Of a stretch of 64,000 nucleotides of DNA, positions 8,255 to 17,911 are shown piece after piece. Within the stretch, counting starts at the first letter, position 1. The number at the start of each line of letters is the position of its first letter. The position numbers were made by a program, and so were the translations under genes. The stretch lies in contig NZ_JADPRT010000002.1 in NCBI RefSeq assembly GCF_015690355.1, positions 434,001 to 498,000 of the forward strand, written 5' to 3'. Source of the DNA: Streptacidiphilus fuscans. Its GTDB lineage: Bacteria; Actinomycetota; Actinomycetes; Streptomycetales; Streptomycetaceae. The notes under the pieces were generated by a model. It saw only the letters and a program-made list of their open reading frames with translations. It searched no databases and was not told the origin of the DNA.

Positions 8255-9427
8255 ATGGGACACATCTCGTTCCTGGTGACCGCCGTAGTGATCACGGCTC
8301 TCGCCTTCGACTTCACCAACGGCTTCCACGACACGGCCAACTCGATGGCCACCTCGATCGCCACCGGGGCGCTGCGACCCAAGGTCGCCGTCGCCATCTC
8401 GGCGGTGCTGAACCTCTGCGGTGCCTTCCTGTCGGTCGCGGTCGCCAAGACGATCTCCGGCGGCATCATCGACGAGAAGGCGGGCATCCAGCCCCAGGTG
8501 GTCTTCGCCGCCCTGATCGGCGCGATCGTCTGGAACCTCGTCACCTGGCTGCGCGGCATCCCGTCCAGCTCCTCGCACGCCCTCTACGGCGGGCTGCTCG
8601 GCGCGACGGTCGTCTCGGTCGGCCTGCACGGCGTGCACGTCGACGTGGTGGCCACCAAGATCCTGATCCCGGCTATCGCCTCCCCGATCGTGGCGGGCGT
8701 CGCCGCGTGGGGCGCGACCAAGCTCTCCTACCGCCTCACCGCAAAGGGCGACCAGGAGGTCACCCGGAAGGGCTTCAAGGTCGGCCAGGTCGCCTCGGCC
8801 ATGCTGGTCTCGGTCGCTCACGGCACCAGCGACGGCCAGAAGACGATGGGCGTCATCACGCTGACCCTGATCACCGCCCACTCGCTGGCCCCCGGTTCCA
8901 ACCCGCCGCTCTGGGTCATCCTGGCCGCGGGCCTCACCATGGGCCTCGGCACCTACATCGGCGGCTGGCGCATCATCCGCACGATGGGCAAGGGCATCAC
9001 CGAGGTCGACGCCTCGCAGGGCTTCACCGCGCAGACGGCGGCGGCCACGGTCATCCTCACCTCCTCGCACATGGGCTACGGCCTGTCCACCACCCACGTC
9101 TGCTCCGGCGGCATCATGGGCGCGGGCAAGGGCAAGGTCGGCGGAACGGTCCACTGGAACACCGTGCGGAAGATGACGTACGCGTGGGTCCTGACGCTGC
9201 CGGCCGCAGGTCTGGTCGGCGGCGCGGGCGTCCTGCTGGCCGACCAGGGTGCGTGGGGCCAGATCGCCCTCGGCCTGATCGGCGCGGGCATCGCGGCGTG
9301 GATCTACGTGGCCTCGCGCGGCCAGCGGATCAGCGCGGCCAACGTCGTCGCCGAGGACCCGCTGCCCGTCGGCGCCGCCGCCGGGCAGCCGGCGGTCGCC
9401 TCCCCGTCGCCCGTGATCGCGGCCTGA
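8255..9427 (+). CDS. pit: PiT-family inorganic phosphate transporter
   Basis: 390-aa polytopic permease. Both PiT signature segments are present: N-terminal FDFTNGFHDTANSMAT and C-terminal SSHMGYGLSTTHVCSGGIMG, plus SSSSHALYGGLLGA and AHGTSDGQKTMG. It is expected to import phosphate (or metal-phosphate) with protons or cations across the plasma membrane. ATG at 8255 is chosen; an in-frame TTG lies two codons earlier. A small membrane-protein gene follows 31 bp downstream, probably in the same transcript. Regulation by PhoP is indicated by the upstream PHO box. Confidence 0.93.
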   Translation: MGHISFLVTAVVITALAFDFTNGFHDTANSMATSIATGALRPKVAVAISAVLNLCGAFLSVAVAKTISGGIIDEKAGIQPQVVFAALIGAIVWNLVTWLRGIPSSSSHALYGGLLGATVVSVGLHGVHVDVVATKILIPAIASPIVAGVAAWGATKLSYRLTAKGDQEVTRKGFKVGQVASAMLVSVAHGTSDGQKTMGVITLTLITAHSLAPGSNPPLWVILAAGLTMGLGTYIGGWRIIRTMGKGITEVDASQGFTAQTAAATVILTSSHMGYGLSTTHVCSGGIMGAGKGKVGGTVHWNTVRKMTYAWVLTLPAAGLVGGAGVLLADQGAWGQIALGLIGAGIAAWIYVASRGQRISAANVVAEDPLPVGAAAGQPAVASPSPVIAA

Positions 9428-9458
9428 GTCGGGCTTCGGCCGAAGGAGTACCAGCAGC

Positions 9459-9680
9459 ATGAACATCAACTGGGCTGCCCTGGGCAGCACGTTCGGAGCC
9501 AGTGTCGTGATCACCGTCGCGGTGGTCGGGGCGTTCTGCGTCGGCGTCAGCGCACTGGCGCGGCGGAGCCGCGTGAGTGACGGCGGCGCGGGGACGCTGG
9601 CGCTGAGCACCGCGGTCCTCAGCTTCGCGCTGTGCGCGAGCGCGGTCGGCTACGGCCTGTACCTGATCTCGGGCGGCTGA
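9459..9680 (+). CDS. Small two-TM membrane protein downstream of pit
   Basis: 73 aa with two hydrophobic helices (about 13-35 and 46-70) joined by a short basic loop containing ALARRSR. The start is supported by GAAGGAG eight bases upstream. Its position just after the phosphate transporter suggests co-transcription and perhaps an accessory role, but no domain is recognised. Confidence 0.75.
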   Translation: MNINWAALGSTFGASVVITVAVVGAFCVGVSALARRSRVSDGGAGTLALSTAVLSFALCASAVGYGLYLISGG

Positions 9681-9702
9681 GCGCCCGTCCCACGGCGGGA
9701 CG

Positions 9703-9836
9703 TTGCACTTTGCTTCTTTAGGGGCGCGAGGAACTGCGCGAGAAACCACCGATGAGCGGATGGCCCTGTTAGGTCGGGGCTCTACCTGCGCGGGTGGCTT
9801 GTCGCGCAGTTCCCCGCGCCCCTAGGTAGTGCATCT
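9703..9836. repeat. Long hairpin repeat, copy B
   Basis: Left arm 9721-9751 (AGGGGCGCGAGGAACTGCGC...) and right arm 9793-9825. GTTGCAC (9703-9709) and GTGCATC (9830-9836) add an outer inverted repeat. The loop carries GAGCGGATGGCCCTGTTAGG. It lies between the convergent small membrane-protein and enoyl-CoA hydratase genes. A partial relic with GCGCCCCTAAGCAGTGCAAC follows at about 9885-9910. Confidence 0.85.
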
Positions 9837-9935
9837 ACCTGCCAGAGCGCACACCCGCCTTCTCGCGCCCGCGCGGCGGAGCCGCACACGAGCGCCCCTA
9901 AGCAGTGCAACTACCTCGCCTGCGAAAACCCTTCC

Positions 9936-10793
9936 TCAGAACCGGGGCGCGCGGCGTTCCAGGAAGGCCGCTAGGCCCTCGCGGACGTCAGGGGTGGTGC
10001 GGGAGGCGCGCTCCCAGGAGGCGACAGCCACCTGCGGGTCGCCGCCCGCGACGGTCGCGTCGACGACCGCCTTGACCGCGCCCTGCGTCTGCGCGGAGCG
10101 GGAGGCGAGGGTCCGGGCGAAGGCGAGCGCGCGGTCGGCCACGGACGCCGCGTCGTCCGCGACCTCGTCGACCAGGCCGAAGGTCAGCGCCTGGTCCGCC
10201 GTCACCAGTTCGGCGGAGTACAGCAGGTATTTCGCGCGGGCCGGGCCGAGCAGCCGTGCCAGGCGGGCGGTCGGTACCGCCGGATAGACGATGCCGAGCT
10301 TCGCGGGGGTGATCCCCAGCCGCGCGCCCCGCGCGGCGAACCGCAGGTCGCAGGCGACGGCGAGCTGGCAGCCGCCGCCGACGCACGGGCCGTCGATCAC
10401 GGCCAGCGTCGGGTGCGGGAACTCCGCCAGCGCGGTCTCGGCGGCGACGTTGACGGCGTGGTAGGCGTCGGCGGCCTCCGGACTGCCGTAGACCTCGGCC
10501 AGCTCCGCGATGTCCGCCCCGGCGGAGAACGCCCCGCCCGCGCCCGCGAGCAGCAGCACCCGCACGCCGGGCTCCTCCGCAAGGCGGGCGAGCATCCCCG
10601 GGATCGCGGCCCACATCGTCCGGGTCAGCGCGTTCTTCTTCTCCGGCCGATCGAGCGTCAGAACGGCGACGCCGTCCTCCCCGAGGGCGAGCCGGAGGCC
10701 CGGGACGGAGTACGGCAGGTCCTTGCGTTCGGCGGTCAGCACGACTCGATCATCCGTCAGATCCTCGCCGCGCGGATATGTGACCTTCTGCAT
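9936..10793 (-). CDS. Enoyl-CoA hydratase/isomerase family protein
   Basis: 285 aa with the crotonase fold. DRPEKKNAL opens the domain; the oxyanion-hole segments are AFSAGADI and GGGCQLAVACDLRFA. The Glu pair of classical hydratases is not obvious, so isomerase or other crotonase activity is possible. ATG at 10793 leaves only 12 bp to the divergent lipoprotein gene; an in-frame GTG at 10742 (before LTAERKD) would give a more typical N-terminus and a 63-bp promoter gap, and may be the true start. The 3' end faces repeat copy B. Confidence 0.82.
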   Translation of the reverse strand: MQKVTYPRGEDLTDDRVVLTAERKDLPYSVPGLRLALGEDGVAVLTLDRPEKKNALTRTMWAAIPGMLARLAEEPGVRVLLLAGAGGAFSAGADIAELAEVYGSPEAADAYHAVNVAAETALAEFPHPTLAVIDGPCVGGGCQLAVACDLRFAARGARLGITPAKLGIVYPAVPTARLARLLGPARAKYLLYSAELVTADQALTFGLVDEVADDAASVADRALAFARTLASRSAQTQGAVKAVVDATVAGGDPQVAVASWERASRTTPDVREGLAAFLERRAPRF

Positions 10794-10805
10794 ATCGTCG
10801 GGACG

Positions 10806-11594
10806 GTGAGCCCCCTGGATCGACGCGCCCTCCTCCGCGGCGCCGCGCTCGGCGCGGCCGGCACCGTGCTCAGCGCCTGCGCGTCCGGCACGGACGCCCG
10901 CCCGTCCCCCGCCCGGTCGGGCACACCCGCCGCGCCCACACCGGACGCGTCGTCGGCGACGCGTACCGCCACGGCGTCCCAGGCCTTGGCCGCCCTTCCG
11001 TTCGAGATCCAGTCCGGGCCGAAGAACACCGACCGGGTGGCGCTCACCTTCCACGGCCAGGGCGATCCGGCGATCGCCCGCGACGTGCTCGCTGAGGCCG
11101 AGCGCGCGGGCGCGCGGATCACGGTGATGGCGGTCGGCAGCTGGCTGGACGCCTACCCCGAGATGGCCAGGCGGATCCTGGACGGCGGCCACGAGCTCGG
11201 CAACCACACCCAGAACCACCTGGCGATCTCCTCCCTCTCCCCCGACCAGGCGTACGCCGAGATCGACCGCTGCGCCCAGCGCCTGCGGCAGCTGACAGGC
11301 TCGATCGGGACGTGGTTCCGTCCGTCCCAGGCGCAGGACTGCACCTCGGCCGTCGAAGCCCAGGCACGCCGCGTCGGCTACGGCCACTGCCTCTCCTACG
11401 ACGTGGACTCGCTCGACTGGCAGGACCCCGGCGCCGGCGCGGTGACCCGGACGGTGCTGGACCAGACCCGGGCGGGGTCCGTCGTCTCGATGCACTTCGG
11501 GCACACCGGCACGGTCGCCGCCCTGCCCGCGATCCTTGCCGGCCTGCACCAGCGCCGACTGAGCGCTGTCACGACCTCGGAGCTGCTGAGCTGA
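10806..11594 (+). CDS. NodB-like polysaccharide deacetylase lipoprotein with altered catalytic motif
   Basis: 262 aa, GTG start. DRRALLRG followed by a hydrophobic stretch and VLSAC (C25) is a twin-arginine lipoprotein signal. The NodB domain spans about 75-255. The metal-binding motif HTQNH (GNHTQNH) is intact, but the first motif, normally TFDDGP with the catalytic Asp, reads TFHGQGDP, and the third is FRPSQ rather than RxPxG. It may be a distinct subfamily, use the displaced Asp, or be a non-catalytic binder. Its TGA stop shares one base with the ATG of the next lipoprotein gene, so the two are translationally coupled. Confidence 0.78.
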   Translation: MSPLDRRALLRGAALGAAGTVLSACASGTDARPSPARSGTPAAPTPDASSATRTATASQALAALPFEIQSGPKNTDRVALTFHGQGDPAIARDVLAEAERAGARITVMAVGSWLDAYPEMARRILDGGHELGNHTQNHLAISSLSPDQAYAEIDRCAQRLRQLTGSIGTWFRPSQAQDCTSAVEAQARRVGYGHCLSYDVDSLDWQDPGAGAVTRTVLDQTRAGSVVSMHFGHTGTVAALPAILAGLHQRRLSAVTTSELLS

Positions 11595-12811
11595 TGCTGA
11601 CGCGAACCCCTCGCCGCCGCCTTGCCACCGCCGCCGCCCTGAGCGCCGCCGCCCTGCTGGTCACCACCGCCTGCTCGTCCGGCGGCGCCTCGACGCAGAA
11701 CGCCACGCAGAAGCTCGGCGGATCCGGGGCGCGCGATGCTGCGGAGGCGGACGCGGCGGGACAGAGCCGCGACCCGAACGCCCTGCCTGGCATGCCGCCG
11801 CTGCTCTCCGCCACGGACCTCTACGCCGCCGACCGGCCGAACCAGCTCTCCCCGGCGGTCAAGAACTTCCCGTCCCGGATCTACGTGCCCAACACGCTCT
11901 CCGACACGGTCAGCGTGATCGACCCCGCCACCTACAAGGTGATCGACACGATCCAGGTCGGCCACGAGCCGCAGCACGTGGTCCCCTCCTGGGACCTGAA
12001 GACGCTCTGGGTCAACAACGACCTCGGCAACACGCTCACCCCGATCGACCCGGCCACGGGCAAGGTCTCGGGCGCGGCGGTCGACGTGCACGACCCGTAC
12101 AACCTCTACTTCACCCCGGACGGCAAGTACGCGATCGTCATGGCCTCGGCCGACCACCAGCTGGTCTTCCGCGACGCGCACACCATGAAGGTGGTCAAGG
12201 CCGTCCCGTCCCAGTGCGACGGCGTCAACCACGCCGACTTCTCGCCGGACGGCCGGTACTTCATCGTCTCCTGCGAGTTCTCCGGCGACCTGCTCAAGGT
12301 CGACACGGAGAAGATGGCGATCACCGCCGAGCAGAAGATCCCTTTCCAGGGCTCGATGCCGCAGGACGTGAAGATCTCCCCGGACGGCAAGGTCTGGTAC
12401 ATCGCCGACATGGTCGCCAACGGCGTCTGGGAGATGAACGGAGACACCTTCTCCAAGCCGACGCTGCTCCCGACCGGCGCGGGCGCGCACGGCCTCTACG
12501 TCAGCAGGGACTCGAAGTCCCTCTACGTCTCCAACCGGGGCGAGGGTTCGATCTCGGTGCTGGACTTCGCCACCGGCAAGCTGGTCCACAAGTGGTGGAT
12601 CCCCGGCGGCGGCAGCCCCGACATGGGCGGCGTCTCCGCCGACGGCAAGGTGCTGTGGCTCTCCGGCCGCTACAACGGCGTCGTCTACGCGATGTCGACG
12701 ACCGACGGGAAGCTCCTGGCGGAGATCCCCGTCGGCGAGGGCCCGCACGGGCTCTGCGTCTACCCGCAGCCCGGCCGGTACTCGCTGGGCCACACCGGCG
12801 TCTTCCGCTGA
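11594..12811 (+). CDS. YVTN-family beta-propeller lipoprotein
   Basis: 405 aa. An Arg-rich start and LLVTTAC give a lipidation Cys at C27. After a low-complexity linker, residues about 95-400 form seven-bladed YVTN repeats, seen as RIYVPNTLSDTVSVIDPATY, KSLYVSNRGEGSISVLD and related units. Such extracytoplasmic propellers bind partners or ligands; no catalytic residues are evident. Coupled to the NodB-like lipoprotein, suggesting both act on the same surface polymer. Convergent with the SEDS gene (25-bp gap). Confidence 0.85.
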   Translation: MLTRTPRRRLATAAALSAAALLVTTACSSGGASTQNATQKLGGSGARDAAEADAAGQSRDPNALPGMPPLLSATDLYAADRPNQLSPAVKNFPSRIYVPNTLSDTVSVIDPATYKVIDTIQVGHEPQHVVPSWDLKTLWVNNDLGNTLTPIDPATGKVSGAAVDVHDPYNLYFTPDGKYAIVMASADHQLVFRDAHTMKVVKAVPSQCDGVNHADFSPDGRYFIVSCEFSGDLLKVDTEKMAITAEQKIPFQGSMPQDVKISPDGKVWYIADMVANGVWEMNGDTFSKPTLLPTGAGAHGLYVSRDSKSLYVSNRGEGSISVLDFATGKLVHKWWIPGGGSPDMGGVSADGKVLWLSGRYNGVVYAMSTTDGKLLAEIPVGEGPHGLCVYPQPGRYSLGHTGVFR

Positions 12812-12836
12812 GGCCCTGGGGTCCGACCGGGAGCGG

Positions 12837-14285
12837 TCAGCCCGCCTGCTCCATCTCGGCGCGGGCGGCGGCGATCTCGGCCGCGGAGATGGTCAGCGTC
12901 TCGTCCGGCGCGGGCTTCGGCTCCAGTTCGGCCCGGCCCGCGGCGTCGCTCAGCTTGATCAGCAGCGCGACCGTGATCCAGGCGGCCACCATCGCGGAAC
13001 CACCCTGCGCCAGGAAGGGCAGCGCCTTACCGGTCTGCGGGATGAGTCCGATGACACCACCCACGACGACGAAGACCTGAAGGATGAACGCGGCGGAGAG
13101 ACCGGAGGCCAGCAGCTTGCCGAAGGGGTCCGACAGCCGCACGGCGACCCGCATGCCGCGCTGGGTCAGCAGCATGTAGAGGACCAGGACGACCATGACG
13201 CCGGCCGTTCCCAGCTCCTCTCCCACGGTCGAGAAGATCCAGTCGCTGTTCCCTGCGAAGCCGATCAGCCACGAGTCGCCCTTGCCCAGGCCGGTCCCGA
13301 GCAGTCCGCCGTTGGCCATGCTGAACAGCGACTCCGCCAGCTGCGGCGAGGATCCCTGGGGCGGCGTGGGGTTGTAGGCAGCGAAGGGGTCGAGCCAGTT
13401 GTGGACGCGGTAGGTCACGTGCGAGACCAGCGTCCCGGCCGCGACCGCGCCGCCGACGGCCATCAGTCCACCGAGGACGACCCATCCGGTCCGCTCGGTG
13501 GCCACGTACAGCATGATGATGAACGCGCCGAAGAAGATCAGCGAGGTACCCAGGTCCGACTCGAAGACCAGGACGACCAGGCTGACCGCCCAGACCACCA
13601 GGATCGGGCCCATGTTCCGGCCGCGCGGCAGCGCGATGCCCATGAACCGACGCCCCACCAGCGCGAGCGCGTCGCGGTTCGCCATCAGGTAGCTGGCGAA
13701 GAAGATAATGATGATGATCTTGGAGAACTCGCCGGGCTGGAACTGCAGCGGTCCGATGCTGACCCAGCGGCGCGCACCGTAGACGTCGGCGCCGAAGAAG
13801 GCCGGCGCCACCAGCAGGATCAGCGCCGAGGCCATCAGCAGGTAGGTGTACCGGGCCAGGACGCGGTGGTGCTTGATCCCGATGATGATCGCGGCGAAGA
13901 CGACGATCGCGATCACGGTCCACATCAGCTGGTTCGGCGCGGACGGCTTCCACCCGTCGACCTGCGCATACGATATGTCGAGCCGATGGATCAGGGTCAG
14001 CCCGATCCCGGTCAGCAGCACGGAGACCGGGAGGATCACCGGGTCCGCGTAGGGCGCCCACTTGCGCACCACCAGGTGCGCGAGCAGCGCCAGGACGGCA
14101 GGAGCGCACACGTCCAGCGCGAAGCCGGACGGGATGCTGCCGTGCATTCCCAGCTCGGCGCTGGCGTCAGCGAATGCGCACACGGCGACCGCGAAGAGGA
14201 GCAGCATCAGCTCCAGGTTCCGCTTGCGATTCGCTCCCGGTGCCACGGCTGCGCTCCGCGAGCTCCGTGCGCCCATCTTCTGCAC
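12837..14285 (-). CDS. SEDS-family (FtsW/RodA/SpoVE) protein
   Basis: 482 aa with ten or more TM helices. SEDS hallmarks are present: FQPGEFSKI, ESDLGTSLIFFGAFI, and the late segment WIFSTVGEELGTAG. SEDS proteins polymerise glycan strands from lipid II, normally with a class B PBP. No PBP, PstP or FHA gene is adjacent, so this is a stand-alone copy rather than the one in the division or rod cluster. The first ATG is used; MGARSSRS three residues later is an alternative. Confidence 0.88.
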   Translation of the reverse strand: MQKMGARSSRSAAVAPGANRKRNLELMLLLFAVAVCAFADASAELGMHGSIPSGFALDVCAPAVLALLAHLVVRKWAPYADPVILPVSVLLTGIGLTLIHRLDISYAQVDGWKPSAPNQLMWTVIAIVVFAAIIIGIKHHRVLARYTYLLMASALILLVAPAFFGADVYGARRWVSIGPLQFQPGEFSKIIIIIFFASYLMANRDALALVGRRFMGIALPRGRNMGPILVVWAVSLVVLVFESDLGTSLIFFGAFIIMLYVATERTGWVVLGGLMAVGGAVAAGTLVSHVTYRVHNWLDPFAAYNPTPPQGSSPQLAESLFSMANGGLLGTGLGKGDSWLIGFAGNSDWIFSTVGEELGTAGVMVVLVLYMLLTQRGMRVAVRLSDPFGKLLASGLSAAFILQVFVVVGGVIGLIPQTGKALPFLAQGGSAMVAAWITVALLIKLSDAAGRAELEPKPAPDETLTISAAEIAAARAEMEQAG

Positions 14286-14612
14286 CCACCCAACACTTCA
14301 GCGACGTTCCGACTCCTGCGCTCCGCGCTTCTGGCTCGGAGAACCGTGGCATTGTCGCAGGTCTCGTTCGGAGGTGGGAACGCGCGCAGTCCGGTTCCGG
14401 TTCTCAGGCGGGCAAGACTGTGACGGAGTCGACGTCTGCGGGCGAGCAGCCATGCACCTCAGGGGCGCGGGGGGGGGGGGGGGGGGCCCCCCCCCCCGGG
14501 GGGGGGGGCGCCCCCCCCGCCCCCCCCCCCCCCCCCCCGCCCGCCCCCGCCCCCCCCCCCCCCCCCCCCCCCGGCCCCCCCCCCCCCCCCCCCCCCCCCG
14601 CCCCTGAGGCGG
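14286..14612. other. Intergenic region lon / SEDS gene
   Basis: 327 bp between two leftward genes. It should contain the 3' end signal of lon and the promoter of the SEDS gene. About 145 bp of it is the unreliable homopolymer block at 14463-14606, so the promoter region can be judged only from 14286 to about 14460, where I see no confident motif. Confidence 0.5.
14463..14606. other. Poly-G/poly-C block, probable assembly or base-calling artefact
   Basis: About 140 bp consisting almost only of G runs followed by C runs, bounded by AGGGGCGCGGGG on the left and GCCCCTGAGG on the right. The boundaries equal the outer ends of the hairpin repeats (copies A-D), so the true sequence is probably another copy whose stem could not be sequenced through. 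Any protein predicted across it is spurious. Confidence 0.75.
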
Positions 14613-17066
14613 CTACGCCGCCAGCGTCTCCGACTTGCTCAGCGACACCGCAGGTTCGAGCGCCAGGTCCAGGACCTGACGGACGTCACTCACCGGGTGG
14701 ACGGTGAGTCGCTCCAGCACCTCCGCCGGGACGTCGTCCAGGTCGGCCTCGTTGCGGGACGGGATCAGGACCGTGGTGATCCCGGCCCGGTCCGCCGCCA
14801 GCAGCTTCTGCTTGACGCCGCCGATCGGGAGGACCCGTCCGGTCAGCGAGACCTCGCCCGTCATCGCCACGTCCGGTCGGACCTTCCGGCCGGAGAGGAG
14901 GGAGGCCAGGGCCGTGGTCATGGTCACACCCGCGCTCGGGCCGTCCTTCGGGACCGCGCCAGCGGGGACGTGGATGTGGACGCCGCGCTCGCGGAGCGTG
15001 GTGACCGGCAGTTCGAGCTCCGCCCCGTGCGAGCGCAGGAACGAGAGCGCGATCTGTGCGGACTCCTTCATCACCTCGCCGAGCTGGCCGGTGAGCTGCA
15101 GGCCGCTGCCGCCCGTCTCCGGGTCGGCCAGCGAGGCCTCGACGAAGAGGACGTCGCCGCCCGCGCCGGTGACCGCGAGGCCCGTCGCCACGCCCGGCAC
15201 CGCCGTGCGCCGCTCCTCCGGCTCCTGCGCGTGCTCCGGGGTGAACCGGGGACGGCCGATCAGGCCGCGCAGGTCCGCCTCGCCCACGGTGCGCGGCAGC
15301 TCCGCGCCCGCCTCGCCGAGCTCGTTCTGCGCGGCGACCTTGCGCAGGATCCGCGCGACCGCGCGGTCCAGCGTGCGGACGCCCGCCTCACGGGTGTACT
15401 CGGCGGCCAGCTTGCGCAGCGCGTCCTCGTCGAGGATGACCTCGTCGGCGCCCAGACCCGCACGCTCCAGCTGACGCGGGAGCAGGTGGTCACGGGCGAT
15501 GACGACCTTCTCGTCCTCGGTGTAGCCGTCGAGCCGGACCAGTTCCATGCGGTCGAGCAGCGGCTCGGGGATCGCCTCCAGCACGTTGGCCGTGGCCAGG
15601 AAGACCACGTCCGACAGGTCGAGCTCGACCTCCAGGTAGTGGTCGCGGAAGGTGTGGTTCTGCGCCGGGTCCAGGACCTCCAGCAGCGCCGCCGCCGGGT
15701 CGCCCCGGTAGTCCGAGCCGACCTTGTCGATCTCGTCCAGCAGCACCACCGGGTTCATCGACCCGGCCTCCTTGATCGCCCGCACGATGCGGCCCGGCAG
15801 CGCGCCGACGTAGGTACGCCGGTGGCCGCGGATCTCCGCCTCGTCACGGACGCCGCCGAGCGCGACCCGGACGAACTCGCGTCCCATCGCCCGCGCGACG
15901 GACTCGCCCAGTGAGGTCTTGCCCACGCCGGGCGGGCCGACCAGCGCCAGCACCGCTCCGCCGCGACGCCCGCCGACCAGGCCGAGGCCGCGGTCCGCGC
16001 GGCGCTTGCGCACCGCCAGGTACTCGACAATCCGCTCCTTGACGTCGTCGAGGCCGAAGTGGTCGGCGTCGAGCACGGCACGCGCGCCGGCGATGTCGTA
16101 GGCGTCCTCGGTGCGGTTGTTCCAGGGGAGCTCCAGGACGGTGTCCAGCCAGGTGCGGATCCAGCTGCCCTCGGGCGAGGCGTCGCTGGAACGCTCCAGC
16201 TTCTCGACCTCCTTGAGCGCGGCCTCGCGGACCTTCTCCGGCAGGTCAGCGGCCTCCACGCGGGCGCGGTAGTCCTCCTCCTCACTGTCCGGCTCGCCGT
16301 TGAGGTCGGACAGCTCCTTGCGGACGGCCTCCAGCTGGCGGCGCAGCAGGAACTCCTTCTGCTGCTTCTCCATACCCTCCTGGACGTCCTTGCGGATGGT
16401 CTCCTGGACCTCCGCCTCGGCCAGGTGGTCCTTGAGCAGCTGCAGCGCGTAGCCGAGCCGGGCCACCGGGTCCAGCTCCTCCAGGACGTGCAGCTTCTGC
16501 TCGGCGGTGACGAAGGGGGCGTAGCCGATGTTGTCGGCCAGCTCGGAGACGCCCTCGATCTGCGCGAACCGGTCCACGACCTGCCACGCGCCGCGCTTCT
16601 GCAACCACGACGTCGTCAGCGCCTTGTATTCCTTGACGGTCTCGGCGATCGCGCCGGGCAGCGGCGACGGGACCTCGGTCTCGTCGGCCGGGACGGCCTC
16701 CACCCAGAGGGCGGCGCCGGGGCCGGTCGTGCCCGTGCCGATGCGGACGCGGCGGACGCCGCGGACCAGCGCGGCCGGGTCGCCGTCGGCCAGGCGGCCG
16801 ACCTGCTCCACCGTCGCGAGCGTTCCGATCGCGCCGTACGCGCCGTCGACGCGCGGCACCAGCAGCACCCGCGCCTTGCGGGCGCCCGCCACCGTGCGGA
16901 TTCCCGGCGCGTGCGCACCGGTCTCCCGGACTGCCGCCTGCGCGGCCTCCACCGCGGCACGGACGTCCTGGTCGGACAGGTCGAGTGGGACGACCATGCC
17001 GGGGAGGACCGCATCGTCGTCAAGCGGCAGCACCGGCAGGGTGAGCGTTCCAGAAGTCGAAGCCAT
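14613..17066 (-). CDS. lon: ATP-dependent protease La (Lon)
   Basis: 817 aa. N-terminal LON substrate-binding domain, central AAA+ module with Walker [10 protein letters not shown] and Walker B VLLDEIDK, and C-terminal S16 protease domain with S711 (DGPSAGVT) and K754 (GGVKQKLLA), spaced 43 residues as in E. coli Lon. Degrades misfolded and regulatory proteins in the cytoplasm. ATG at 17066 is chosen because GTGGAGAG lies just upstream; an in-frame ATG at 17087 lies inside the HAIR-like box. Regulation by HspR is indicated by that box. Confidence 0.96.
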   Translation of the reverse strand: MASTSGTLTLPVLPLDDDAVLPGMVVPLDLSDQDVRAAVEAAQAAVRETGAHAPGIRTVAGARKARVLLVPRVDGAYGAIGTLATVEQVGRLADGDPAALVRGVRRVRIGTGTTGPGAALWVEAVPADETEVPSPLPGAIAETVKEYKALTTSWLQKRGAWQVVDRFAQIEGVSELADNIGYAPFVTAEQKLHVLEELDPVARLGYALQLLKDHLAEAEVQETIRKDVQEGMEKQQKEFLLRRQLEAVRKELSDLNGEPDSEEEDYRARVEAADLPEKVREAALKEVEKLERSSDASPEGSWIRTWLDTVLELPWNNRTEDAYDIAGARAVLDADHFGLDDVKERIVEYLAVRKRRADRGLGLVGGRRGGAVLALVGPPGVGKTSLGESVARAMGREFVRVALGGVRDEAEIRGHRRTYVGALPGRIVRAIKEAGSMNPVVLLDEIDKVGSDYRGDPAAALLEVLDPAQNHTFRDHYLEVELDLSDVVFLATANVLEAIPEPLLDRMELVRLDGYTEDEKVVIARDHLLPRQLERAGLGADEVILDEDALRKLAAEYTREAGVRTLDRAVARILRKVAAQNELGEAGAELPRTVGEADLRGLIGRPRFTPEHAQEPEERRTAVPGVATGLAVTGAGGDVLFVEASLADPETGGSGLQLTGQLGEVMKESAQIALSFLRSHGAELELPVTTLRERGVHIHVPAGAVPKDGPSAGVTMTTALASLLSGRKVRPDVAMTGEVSLTGRVLPIGGVKQKLLAADRAGITTVLIPSRNEADLDDVPAEVLERLTVHPVSDVRQVLDLALEPAVSLSKSETLAA

Positions 17067-17087
17067 GATCTCTCCACGGTCATGCAA

Positions 17088-17108
17088 GTTGAGTTACATG
17101 GACTAAAG
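17088..17108 (-). promoter_or_regulatory. HAIR-like element (HspR operator) upstream of lon
   Basis: On the lon strand the sequence reads CTTTAGT-N7-ACTCAAC against the HAIR consensus CTTGAGT-N7-ACTCAAG: 12 of 14 conserved positions with exact spacing. It lies 22 bp upstream of the lon start. HspR represses lon in S. lividans through such an element, so the function is likely conserved here. Confidence 0.75.
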
Positions 17109-17182
17109 CTTCATGACCCGCCCATTGTTCCCCGAGGCGTGTTCGCTCTGAGCGATCAGGCGTATCGGGCACGATAGGGCTC

Positions 17183-17911
17183 ATGTCCACCCATCACCTC
17201 GGCGCCGCGCAGCCCTCTCCCGACGACACCGCCGACACCGCTGACACGCCGGTACTCCTCGATCGCCGCGAGGGCCCGTTCGGCGAGGTCGCCCTGCGCC
17301 GCCGCGGCGCGCACTTCGAGATCATCGCCAACGGCACCTTCCTGATGGACACCTCCGACGGGCGCTCCGAGCGCCTTCTCATCAGCGCCGCCCTGGACTC
17401 CCTGGATTCCCCGCGCGGAGCGCACGTTCTGATCGGCGGACTGGGCGTCGGCTTCTCGCTCGCCGAGGCCGCGCAGGACAGGCGTCCGGGCCGGATCACC
17501 GTGGTGGAGCGGGAGCCGGCGATCATCGAGTGGCATACGCAGGGTGACGCTCTGCTCGCGCCGTTCGCCGGAACGGGTCACACCGACCCGCGTACGGAAA
17601 TCGTCAATGCGGACCTTCTGGACCACCTGCGCACCACCGAGAACCGGTACGACGCGCTCTGTCTCGACATCGACAACGGCCCCGACTGGACCGTCACCGA
17701 ATCCAACGATTCCCTCTACAGCGAGGCCGGCCTGGACCTTCTTGAGCAAACTCTTGCTGATGAAGGTGTGCTCGCCGTGTGGAGCGCGGCACATTCGCGC
17801 ACCTTCGAAGCACGGCTTCGCGCCCGATTTGCCCGAATCGAGGTCATCGAAATCCCGGTCCAGGTGGAACGAGGCATTCCTGATGTCGTGTACCTGTCCT
17901 CGCGCGTCTAG
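17183..17911 (+). CDS. Spermidine synthase-like methyltransferase-fold protein
   Basis: 242 aa. SAM-dependent fold: glycine-rich LIGGLGVGFSLAEA (about 92-105), acidic VVEREP strand and DALCLDIDNGPDWT resembling the active-site segment of polyamine synthases. The N-terminal tetramerisation domain is reduced, as in short actinobacterial homologues, so aminopropyl transfer is unproven. Divergent from lon and upstream of the two-component genes; the 201-bp gap after it suggests separate transcription. Confidence 0.72.
   Translation: MSTHHLGAAQPSPDDTADTADTPVLLDRREGPFGEVALRRRGAHFEIIANGTFLMDTSDGRSERLLISAALDSLDSPRGAHVLIGGLGVGFSLAEAAQDRRPGRITVVEREPAIIEWHTQGDALLAPFAGTGHTDPRTEIVNADLLDHLRTTENRYDALCLDIDNGPDWTVTESNDSLYSEAGLDLLEQTLADEGVLAVWSAAHSRTFEARLRARFARIEVIEIPVQVERGIPDVVYLSSRV

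Noticed and set aside
14174..14707. Gly/Pro-rich protein-coding frames over the poly-G/C block
   Set aside because: They exist only because of the homopolymer run, which is probably an artefact.
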